Shown: piece after piece, positions 1-9,700 of the stretch | How the letters are laid out: the number at the start of each line of letters is the position of its first letter | Position numbering within the stretch: the stretch's first letter is position 1 | Assembly: GCA_030267565.1 (NCBI GenBank) | Contig: BRXU01000001.1 | Location: forward strand, 2,046,001 to 2,110,000 | Length of the DNA stretch: 64,000 nt | Direction: 5' to 3' | DNA from: Pleodorina starrii | Taxonomy: Eukaryota; Chlorophyta; Chlorophyceae; Chlamydomonadales; Volvocaceae | Notes under the pieces: generated by a model | Seen by the model: only the letters and a program-made list of their open reading frames with translations | What the model was told of the DNA's origin: nothing | Databases searched by the model: none | Position numbers and translations under genes: made by a program

Positions 1-1286
1 AGGGCGCGGCGAACCACGCGGCGGCGGCGGCGGCGGGGACGGCGGCGAAAGGCGACCTGGCGGGCAGCGCGGCGGCCCCGATTCCGTACGCCGTACTTGG
101 CTGCCGTATTCCGCGCGCCCAGGTGATGAGCTGAACGCAGCCGCGGATGCAGAGCGAGCTGAAGGTTACCATGTCGCACGCGCGTCCGTCGTTTCCGCCG
201 CCGCCGCCGTTTGGGATGTGGCCTTTGAGGAGCTCCGGCACGACGGCCACCAGGCGGCGGCTGTACTCCTCGAAGGTGCCTGGATGGTCGTACACCTGCG
301 GCGTCCCGCGGGTCAGCGCACTCCTTCGGGGCGAGTAAACCACACCTCCATTCCCTCTCCTAGCAAAACCAACCCACCACACCTTCCTTCAGTCCGCATA
401 GCAAGTCCACGTCCAAGTCCCAACACACAACACAGAACCATGTATAACGCAGCGCGGAGGCGGCAAATCACACGCGCGCTTGTGCGGAGGGATGGAAACC
501 CTCCTTATGTCCTTATATCACACGCAATGCCTGGTACTCAAATCGTGATGCAGCTGGAGAGCCTTGCGGACAGGAGCAAGCTGCCAGAGCTGCCAGAGCC
601 TGCCAGAGCCTGCCACCGTGCCTCCCAACTTCCTATGCCTCTCCTTTGCCTCATCCCTTTTAGGGTTTTGTTTTTAGTTTTAGGGTTTTAGGGTTTTAGC
701 TCCTCTCACCCCTTATCCCTCATCAACTCCTCTCCGCCAGCCCTCGCCAGCTCATCAGCTCACCTTGATCGACACGAAATGCACACTCGTCACGCCGCGG
801 TAACCCAGAGTGCTCCGGCCGCCGCCGCCGCCACCGGCAACCGCGACGGCTGCCGCTGCTGCTGCAGCGGCGGCGGCGGCAGCGTCCGAAAGCGCCGCCG
901 CGCCGCCGGGGGGCCCCCGCTGCACCGCCGCCGGCAGCCCCGCCAGGTGTCCGGCCGACAAAACGCTACGTCCGCTCCGCGGAGCCGCCTCGTCGCCGGC
1001 CTTGCCGCTGGCGCCGCCTCCGCCTCCGCCTCCGCCTCCGCCGCCGCGCTCGGAGTCGCCGCTGCTGGTCCGGCTGGCGCTCTCAGTGCTCGGGACGCTG
1101 TCGGAACCGCTGCCGCCGCCGCCGCTGCCGCTGCTACCTGCGGTTGTGGCGTCGCTGGCGCTGCCGCTACCGCTGCTGCGGCCAAAGCTGCCTCCACCGC
1201 CGCAGCCACCGCTGCGGTCTCCGCTCCCGGTGTCCGTTGGTTCCCGCGCGGGACGCGCGCCGCGGCGCCGATCCAGGGGATGGTAC
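1..1286 (-). CDS. Partial gene, SPL/CRR1 C-terminal-like protein (runs off left edge)
   Basis: Two exons are visible. The first, about 1286-764, encodes a Gly/Ser/Ala-rich stretch that ends in GVTSVHFVSIK and a GTGAGC donor. The second starts at 295 after a CAG acceptor in the same phase (VYDHPGTFEEYSRRLVAVVP, then CIRGCVQLITWARGI) and runs out of the window at position 1. The SIK / short helix / R-GC order matches the RPGC-containing block that follows the SBP zinc finger in SPL1/7/12 and CRR1-type proteins. It also matches the larger gene at 33841-39913 in this window. No SBP finger is visible here. Exon 1286-764 may not be the first; a longer open frame reaches 1528. The link to SBP proteins is by eye and tentative. 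Function is unknown. If it is a true SPL relative, it would act in copper or nutrient-responsive transcription. Confidence 0.5.
658..697 (+). repeat. Interstitial telomere-type repeats (TTTTAGGG)
   Basis: TTTTAGGG occurs at 658-665, 678-685 and 686-693, with degenerate T-rich DNA between and a further TTTTAG. This is the telomere repeat of Chlamydomonas and Volvox. It lies in the intron between the two exons of the minus-strand gene at 1-1286, so it is internal and not a chromosome end. Confidence 0.75.
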
Positions 1287-2452
1287 CTGCCGGGCCGTGC
1301 CGTGCCGTGCCGGGTCGGGTCGGGTCGGGGACGTGCCGGGCAAAGAGGTAAGCGGTGCGAAACAGCAGTTGGGCTCCGAAACCGCCTCACCCCTTCGCCG
1401 CTGGACTCAATGAGAGGTGTGCAGTCGGGCCGAGGACGGGCCGCATTGGAGACGGAGGCAGCAGTCGAGGTGCAGGCTGGAGGCCGGGGGGGACCGGGAG
1501 GCGTAAAGAGCGACGACCAGGGGGCCATCGACCCCGGGGCTGTACCGTTTTATCGTTCCTTACTGCGATGTTGTGTTACAGCAGATGTCGGGGACGAGAC
1601 ACGAAACGCCAGCGGCTATGGCCGCCGTATGGCCCGTTAGTCTGATGAGTCCGCAAAGTCCCCGGATGCTGCGCGGTCCCGGATCCGACCGCGACAACCA
1701 CCCGCCACAAAACACCACCACACGCACGGCGGCCGCATGCGGCAACACCAACTCGGAGGCCACGTGTACTTCGGACATGACATATACATTATACCAGCAG
1801 CGGTACAAAGTCTGTTAGTACTTGAAAAGAGAAACACAACGGCAGTTGGCGCGCTCAGGCGCAGATACCGCCCTGATACCCACTTGGGCTGGCTTCCTAC
1901 CTGTACACGTACGTCACCCACACGCCACATCTTGCACGCCCCACCTGCTTCCGCGCAGTTACGGCAGTGTCGTTGCGATGAACTCTTCACCACCACAATA
2001 TTCGTTACCGTTACCGTTACCGTTACCGTTACGACAAGTCAGGTCATACGGTATATCGGGTCAAGCTGCGCAGTGGCAGCAGCGCGACAGGACGTGGAGC
2101 CGTGGTCGTCCATATTATTGCCAAAGCAGCCAAAGCAGCCAGCAGCAGCAAGGGATGAACCAGGGAGAGGAGCGAACGATTCGTCGCTTTCGTGCGAGCG
2201 ATACGGCACGCGCCATCTCACCGTGAAGTCCAGGGGCGGCCCCGTCGCCAGCCGAGCCGAAGCGCTGCCGCCAGCGCCGCCGCAGCCACCACGACGCCAA
2301 CCACCAAGTAGGGCGGCGCGGCGAGCTGCCAGGTCCACTTCGCGGCGTGACACGGAGCGGGTGGGGCAGATCGGGCGGGGGCGCGCAGTTTTGAAGGCGG
2401 AGGCTGGATTGGGGACACGGTGACGAAAGAGGCTTCGCAAGCAAGCGCCCAC

Positions 2453-3354
2453 CTTTTCCGCCGCGCCATCGGCGCACGGTACGCTCCTCCGCCCCGCCGA
2501 CCCGCCGCCTCCGCCACCCGCGTCGTCGTCGTCGTTGTCGAAGCAGCCGCCGCGCACAAGCGGCAGCCCCTGCTCCTGCCCCTGCTCCTGATGCTGATCC
2601 TGCCCCCGGTTTCGGAGCGCGTTGGACTGCGCGGCGAGGATCGCCGCGGCGGCGACCGCCAGCGCCGGTAGCAGCGACACAGCAGCCACCAGCAGGCGCC
2701 AGAGGACCGGGCGCAGCCAGGCTGGCCCGTCCTGCGGCTGCGGGGCCGCCTCCTCCTCCTCCTTCTCGCCCAGGCCGAGAAGAACGACCGGTGTTGGCGG
2801 TGTTGATGGAGGTGGAGGTGGAGGCCGCTCCGATGTGCCGGTGCCTGAAGCTGCGCTGCCCTGCTGCGCGGCGTTGCCGGTGCGCCGTGTCCCGATTACG
2901 CGTCGACGGCGCGGCCGTCCGATGCATGGCGCGGCGCGGCGCCGGCCGGCAGTGCGTGCAGGGTTGGTTTTTATTTTATTTTATTTTTTGATGAAAGCTG
3001 TGCAGCGGCGATCGGCGGCGTGAGGATGTGCATGCAACGCAGCTTTGGAGGTTGGTCGTATTAAAAGGAGACCGGCGTTGGGTTCGACTTTTCCTCCGAC
3101 AGCCGCGACGGGTCCCGTTTTCGGCCAAAGTGCCGCCCGCGCTTCGTCTCTGAAAGGAGCTCATAACGCACCTTCTTCATAGGGATGTCGCGACCGTCGC
3201 TGCCGGCGGGTGTTGGAGCTGAAGATTCGCTGCTGTCGTTGTCCTGGGGCTCAGCGCGCGCCTGGGCTGGCGCGGCTGGAGCGGCGGTGCTGCTGTTGTC
3301 GCGGTTGTGGCTGGGCGGCTGCGCACAGCAGCCCGCACGAAGCGTGAAGACCAT
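2453..3354 (-). CDS. Possible gene model, single-pass membrane protein (3' end unresolved)
   Basis: Exon 1 (3354-3172) starts with ATG and encodes MVFTLRAGCCAQPPSHNR, a low-complexity stretch and DGRDIPMKK, then meets a GTGCGT donor. A phase-compatible second exon (2863-2453) starts after GCGCAG and encodes a Pro-rich run, an acidic stretch (GEKEEEEAAP), a hydrophobic segment (WRLLVAAVSLLPALAVAAAA) and a Gln/Gly/Asp-rich tail, ending at AAEK before GTGGGC. The open frame and matching phases support a gene, but no family is recognised. Later exons between 2450 and 1290 cannot be placed. It could instead be the 5' part of the gene at 1-1286. Confidence 0.35.
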
Positions 3355-4818
3355 CCCAAAAAACTACAGAATCTTTGCAGGTATCGGCTCCGTGCCGGAT
3401 TCGATGGAGCGTACTGCGTCGGTAAATCTGGGGAGACGGGGTGATGCGTTGCGATCGCAAGATGCTATATTTTGGCCGCAGGGCCCGGGGCAGCAGACCC
3501 GCGGGCGGTTTCTTTGCGGCCCGGCACTCTGATTGCGTAAAAAAAGGCCTCGGCAGAGCTAGCCGACCAGGACTGCTTGCGTCGCGCGAGCGAAGATCGT
3601 TTGTGTGTTTGACAAGGTAAACAGCGTGCGAGGTCTTGCACGGGGGCAAATCAGATTCGGCAAAGATACTTGGCGGTCGCCCTGGAGTTTTCTTCTTTCT
3701 TGCGAAGTCTTGCGTCACATGACGTTCACCTGCCAGTTGCGGGCCAAAGTTCACTGCTACCTTGGCACGCCTGTTACGCGGCCGAGCTGGCCTGCATAGC
3801 CATTTCTCAGCAGCAAAAAATGGTTTGAAGCTCAATCTTGCTCAACGGCCGGCACCTTGACGCGGCTCGACAGTTCCACGGCCCCACGCCGCTCCCTAGT
3901 TCGCTCCGATGTACAGTAATAGCCTCAGTCACGCCTCAAGTCTCCATCTACAGCAAGACAGATGACACCTTGCGCACATCCTTACACTACCGTAAATCAA
4001 GGCGGACCCTGGCGGAGTTTGCCGCCAACGCAAGCGAGCGCATCCTGCGGGCTGACGAAGGCCCACCGAGCAAGAGCCCCAGTCGAGCCTCTACCCATAT
4101 AGCATACCGGTAGCACAACCCGCCGATTACGCCGTCTGGCGTGACAAATGCGCAAGCTGCAACCCCGCTGGCCAAATCGCTGTCACGCTTGACGTCCTGC
4201 GAGCCGGCTGTGCGAGCCCGCTTTTCAAGCCCTTCAGCCCGGCTATTCAACAGACTCATCAGTCATCACTGCGAAAGGCTGCAACAAACACCTCCAAGAC
4301 TCCACCTGAAATTTGTCTGCGCGTGCAGTGGAATAACAAGCACGCCCCTGCCCACGCATTGCATCAGCCCGCTGCGCAGCACCCAGTCTCGGCACTCGGA
4401 AGGGCACTCCTGCAGTGCCGCCTCCCCAACCACAGCGCAGCGCAACACATTACAAAAACGCGCACGAACACAAAACGAACGAGGCGTGCGCCGCCATCGG
4501 AAGGCAGTAAGCCGCTTCGCCCGCCCGGTAGGGCCCGGTCAACATGCAGCCCGGGTACGTCTTGCCCGGCGCTCGACGGCTGGATACCAAGTATGCATGC
4601 ATGCCCACATCGGGAGCGCCCAGCATGCGCAGCACGCCCAGCACGCCGATCATCTCGGTACAGGAAGCGGCTCCCCCGAAGCTGTTGCCGCGCCTTTCAC
4701 CATGCCGGTGCCTTGGCTGCCGCTTGCTGCCTGCCGAGTGCACCGCGGCATGCCCTCCATGTTTCATCCGTGTGGCCCAAGTCCTCAATAGATTGCTATC
4801 CGGCACCCGCGTGCCCTC
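3355..4818. other. Intergenic stretch, no supported gene
   Basis: Several long frames are open on both strands, but none shows a conserved domain or a convincing chain of exons. The right half is probably the 3' untranslated region of the minus-strand reductase gene that ends at 4819. Confidence 0.5.
4450..4454 (-). terminator. Candidate TGTAA poly(A) signal for the minus-strand reductase gene
   Basis: TGTAA, the usual volvocine polyadenylation signal, lies on the minus strand about 370 bases downstream of the TGA at 4819. It is the nearest one I can find. Confidence 0.35.
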
Positions 4819-6367
4819 TCATACGTCGGCCGCTGAGCCCGGCTGAGCTCTGCTGCTGCCGTCACCGGCACTGCTGCCACCGGCGGCGTCGCCGCTGCCG
4901 CGGCTGCTGGGCTCCACAATTGCGTCGAACACGGCCGAGTAGTCGCAGTCCTGCAGCCCCTTGGCCATCGCGCTGGCTATGACGCCCGACAGCGCGGCCT
5001 GCACGGCGGTGTCGAGCCCCGCCGCGGCCGCCTCGCTCTCGAACAGCCGCACGTCCTTGAGCAGGTGCTGTTGGGCGGGACCAGGGCAACACGGATGGGT
5101 GCAGCGGGGGACTTTGGGTGGGGGATGACGGGTGGGCGTGGAGCGCCAAAAGCAGCAGATCCCCCCTGCATCCACACGTAGCCGGGGTCTGCAGCCCCGT
5201 GTTCAGGGCGGTAGGAGGGTCGGGATGCGGGGCCCACAGGTTTGGTCAGCGGTACGCAGAGGCAGCTCCCCGCCTCCCGCCCTCCCGCGCGTTTACCTTT
5301 GTCGGGAAGTTTGCCGCTCCGTAGTCGCGGTCCAGCATCTTCTGCAGCTTCTTGTCATATGTGGGCGCGTACAGGGCCGAGGCGCGCAGTATGGACATGA
5401 ACTTGTCCACGGGAGCGCCGCTGCGCTGCACCAGGCCCAGCGAGGTCGAGAAGCCCACCTGCGGCCACCACGGCACCCCCTCGTCACGTCGTCAGGACCG
5501 GACCGGCGGACAACACAACAAGGCCCCTCCCCCGCCCCTCCCGCTTCCCGCCCCTCCCGCTTCCCTCCCGCCTCCCCACCGTGAGCGACGCGATGAGCTG
5601 GTTGAGTGCCAGCTTGACCGCCGCTGCGGTGCCCACCGGTCCGATGAAGTGGATGTTGGGCTCCTGGCCCAGCGCGCGCAGCAGCGGCCACACGGGGCCG
5701 GCGGGAGTGTCCCGTGGGTCGGCCTCCGCGCCCACCATGATCAGCAGCGTGCCCTTCTCCGCCTCCGGCTGGCTGCCCAGCACGGGGGCCTCCACGTAGG
5801 AACCGCCCGCGGAGGATACCTCGGAGCCGATTGAGGCGGACTCCTTGGGGCCTGTGGGGGCGCCCCCGGGGGGAAGGTGCGGCACGCGGAAAAGGTTTGG
5901 CACGGCCTACGGCCACCGGATGGCTTTTGGCACATGGTTGCATGCGGGTTGGGTCGTAATAGCATATCACTTTTACGTATCCTGGAACACGTTTGGCGGC
6001 CTGATGACCCAGCAAAGGGCGAGCAGCGTGGGAATCGCTCGCGCTTAGGTGTCGGTCCCAACAGATAGATAAACGTACCTATCGTGCCCATCTGCAGGAT
6101 AGTCTTCCCTGCCAGGAGAGCCTTCGTATTGGCGTCGCTTAGCAGGACGTCACGAATGGCATGGGCGTCCGCAAGCATGAGCAGCACGACATCCGCGCCC
6201 TCCACTGCCTCCGCGGCGGTCGCGCAGGGTCTAACGCCTATTTCCGCCAAGCGATTGGCCTTCTCCGGTGTTCTATTCCAGCCGCGCACCCCATAGCCGC
6301 ACGACACCAGCCTCTTGCATACTTTCGCCCCCATCAGGCCGGTGCCCAGGACAGCGACCTCCGGCAT
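4819..6367 (-). CDS. GLYR-type reductase (beta-hydroxyacid dehydrogenase family), short paralog
   Basis: Four exons (6367-6079, 5851-5580, 5458-5297, 5067-4819) join in phase to give 323 residues. The protein starts with the Rossmann motif (VAVLGTGLMG). It then has the cofactor loop WNRT, the substrate-binding block GGSYVEAPVLGSQPEA and the catalytic-lysine block GTAAAVKLALNQL. These define NADPH-dependent glyoxylate/succinic-semialdehyde reductases and 3-hydroxyisobutyrate dehydrogenase relatives. The likely role is reduction of glyoxylate and succinic semialdehyde. The chosen ATG sits right at the Rossmann strand, so this copy has no visible targeting peptide and is probably cytosolic. An upstream exon remains possible because a CAG acceptor-like site precedes the ATG. 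The tail after DYSAVFDAIVEP is Gly/Ser-rich. It lacks two introns found in its paralog at 42034-44492. Confidence 0.85.
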
Positions 6368-6776
6368 GGTAACCCGTGACCACTGCAGTTACGGCCAGGG
6401 GCTGTGTCTGGTTAAAAAGTGCCAGCCCTAAATAATAAGTGCGTGCAGCACTTATGCACTGATCGCGTAGTATGTGCGGGTGGGTGGAATTGTTAATTCA
6501 TGCACGACAAAACGGATTTGAAATCGTGCAACGGTAATTAACTGCAGGCTGTCTACTCTTACTATGCAGAACCTCATTAATGGACCAATATATACACCGG
6601 CTCTCACCTGATAGAGCATTTTTTCGTCAACCTTCTGGCTTTTGCTCGAGCTTCACCTATTACTATACTGTATAGCAGTTACCAACACGCGAATTGACTA
6701 AGAATGCACAGATGAACTGTTTGGAATGATGTAAGTGGAAGGTTGGGGTCCGTGGGCCCCACCTCCATGAAGGTGG
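6368..6776. promoter_or_regulatory. Shared 5' region of two divergent genes
   Basis: About 410 bases separate the start codons of the minus-strand reductase and the plus-strand SEC5 gene. The stretch is clearly more AT-rich than the flanking coding DNA. It must hold both promoters and 5' leaders. I see no unambiguous TATA box or other named element. Confidence 0.5.
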
Positions 6777-9700
6777 ATGAGTGACGACAGCGATGTCAGC
6801 GCCATCAGCCTCAGCGGCGACGACGAACCAAAGCCGAAGGCGGCTGCGCCCCCTAAAGCAGCGCCCAAAACAACTGCCGGAGCTGCCGGCAGCAACCGGG
6901 CTGCCTCGACCGGAGCTGCTGCCGGAGGGGTTAGCAAGCCCGCCAGCAGCAAGGCCAGCAAAAGCGAGCGGCGCAACCGCCGCGTCGCTTTTCAGCTTGA
7001 TGAGGATGACGAGCAGAGCGCCGATGACGACGGCGCCGATGAGGGGACCGCGCAGAACAAGTGGGCCGCCAGGCGCAGCCGCGGACGCGGCGGCGACGCT
7101 GACGCTGACGACGACGGTGACGAGGAGGACGGCGCCGTGGAAGACGAAAGCAAGCCTTTGGGCTGGTCCTATTTCCGCAAACGGGACGCCAGCGAGGGCC
7201 CAGCCACCTGGGACGAGGTGGACATTGGCGAGCTGCGCTTCGTGGCGGAGAACCTGGTGCGCAGCACCACCAAGCGCGCCAGCCAGGCGGACGATGTGAT
7301 GCAGCAGATCTTCCAGGCGGCCCCGGGGGACGAGGACTCGCTGGTGCCTGACCCGCTTGGCCGCGGCGTCATCGACCCCGTGACGCTGACGCTGGTGCGC
7401 TGCGCCTACCGCTGTCTCTCTCGTTGTCTCTCTCTCGCGCGTACTCTTGGGGGTTTTGCTGCCGGAGGGCGCTGCTGGGCGGGCTGCTGCTGGCGAAAGG
7501 TTGGCTTACTGCTCTCTCCGCGATCCAGCGGCAGCCAGCTCCTTTTGGCGCCGACCCACATGGCATAGGCAAAAGCGCGCAGCGCAGCAACCAGCTCGGG
7601 CAGCGCATCGGCTCGAGGGCGCTGCCCGACGGGCTTGTGACTGGGACGGGCTTGTGACTGGGATGGGGTCGCGTGGCATGGCTTTCAAAGCACATGGCAG
7701 CTGCGCTTGTCAGCATCAGTGTCTGCGGCCGCGGGCGACCAAATGTTGACAACAAAACGCACAGTCAGTACCCGCAAGCAGCTTCTCACCACGTCCGGCT
7801 GATTCGCGGCTGTTGTTTCCTGGGTCCTGTTGTTTCCTGTTGTTTCCTGGGTCTTGACTGATGACCCCCGCTCTCCGCACCGGGGCGATCACCTCGCCTC
7901 CAGGGCAAGCGGTCCAAGATGCAAGCGGCACGGCAGGCGCAGCCCAGCAGCGGCGAGAAGGGCCTCAAGGCGGTAAGAGGCAGGGCATGGCGTCTTGCAG
8001 GCACGGGGGCCAAGGGCACGGCGCCGGGGGGGGGGGGCGCCGCCCGTGAGGGATGGGCCTTGCGGCTCTCGGGAATCGGGACCTGCCCCCCACGACTTGC
8101 TAGGCGCAAGCACCACCCGCGCGGTCTGTTGGGCGTCCCGGTGATGATGGTGGCGGCGGCCCGGCGGGAGTCCCAGTGAAGCAGAGCCAGCTCGGGCACG
8201 GGACGGCGCGGGAAGTGGAGAGACCGAATGCAGCTTTCACGTGGCCGCCTCCGCCGCCGTATGCCTGTCGCGGGCGGCTGGGGCCCTACCCCATCATCAA
8301 TCACCGAAGACAGGTGGTGTGCCGCACACACCACACGACACACGACACACGCCCCCCTCCGCATGGGACGGAGTGTGCAGGCACCCCCCCCCCCGCAAGC
8401 TCCTTCTCCGCTGCGGTATTTTTCTACCCCGCAAGCTCTCAATGCGGGGTCTGTCCACCCGTCCGTCCGTTTTCCTTACACATCCCTCAGACCATGCGGA
8501 CCTTCCGCACGGCGCGACTGACCAAGCATCAGCAGCAGAAGCAGCATGGCGGCGCGGAGGGTGCGGGCGGCAGGCAGCCGGCCGATGCCGCGGCGGCAGC
8601 CGGCTCGGCACTAGATGAGGAGGCACGCAAGGTGAGAGGGCAGCCCCAGCGGCTTGGCAGGCCCCCACCCCCCGGGGGCGCCGCTCGTTTCCCCGCGCAC
8701 CAGGACCCGGGGTACCCAAGTGCTGTGGTTCGGCCTGTGCCCGCTCTCGCGATCCCGCACGGAGGCCCGGTCCTGGCGCGGCCTGTGGCTCCTCCCTCGT
8801 CCTTGGCTTCGGTCTCGGTCTCCGGTTCTCGGCTTGGCTGCACGCTGCTTTGCGGCCCCACTGCCGGCGGCCAGTGCCTGTCAAGCCGTGTGCCATGCTG
8901 GCGGCCGCTCGAGGCCTCTCCCGAGGGGGCCGAGCAGTGGATCTGGCGGCCCAAGGGGAGCAGCTTAGCTCGGGTTAGCCTTTAGGGCCAAGGGGGGGGG
9001 GCGCGTGGCGTCTGCTGCCGCCACCACCTGCCTCTGTTGCCCTGGATAAAGTACGCCCGGATTCTGCCGGCGTGCATGTCTGCGTGATGTAATTTCCACT
9101 CACTGGCAGCGCATCCCCTGGCGTCGTGCTGTCGTGAGGCGGTCAGCCTCTTCCTACGCACGCGGTCCCACTGGGCGCTTGCGCAACCTGGCGTCTTGGC
9201 CCCATCATGGCCGCATCCGGTAAGCTGACCTCTCCCCTCTCCACCCTCCCCCCGCCGCTTACTTGCCCAGGTGCTGCCTAACCAGGAGGGGTTCGATCCG
9301 GAGGCCTATCTGGCGACATTCCACTCGGTGGGTGGGTGGGTGGGTGGGTGGGTGGGTGGGTGGGTGAGCTCCCGGGGGTTGGGGTTTGGAGGGCTCGTCC
9401 AGCGCAGCGCCCTGGGTGTGGGTGGGTGGGTGGGTGCGCGGGTGGGTGGGTGGGTGGGTGGGTGGTTATCTGGGTAGCAAGGAAGAAGTGCAGCGAAGAG
9501 GTACGGTACCCCAGTGAGTACCCGGGTGGGTGGGTGAGCCCACTCGGAGGGTCCATCCACTCGGCGCTGTCCCGACGGGTGCATCGCCGCGCGGGAGCGT
9601 CTGCGTCCCAAGCAGCGCCCGACGGCGCCGCCATGTGGGTAGTGCAGTGCCGCTCTCGGGCTTTCATGGTGCCCTTCTCGTGGTGTGCTGCTGGATGGGC

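Noticed and set aside
810..1640. Plus-strand open frame rich in Ala and Pro
   Set aside because: It is antisense to the Gly/Ser-rich minus-strand exon, which has matching splice sites and continues into a conserved block. GC-rich DNA keeps such shadows open.
4141..4982. Overlapping plus-strand frames before and over the end of the minus reductase gene
   Set aside because: No family feature. The right part overlaps coding sequence of the reductase on the other strand.
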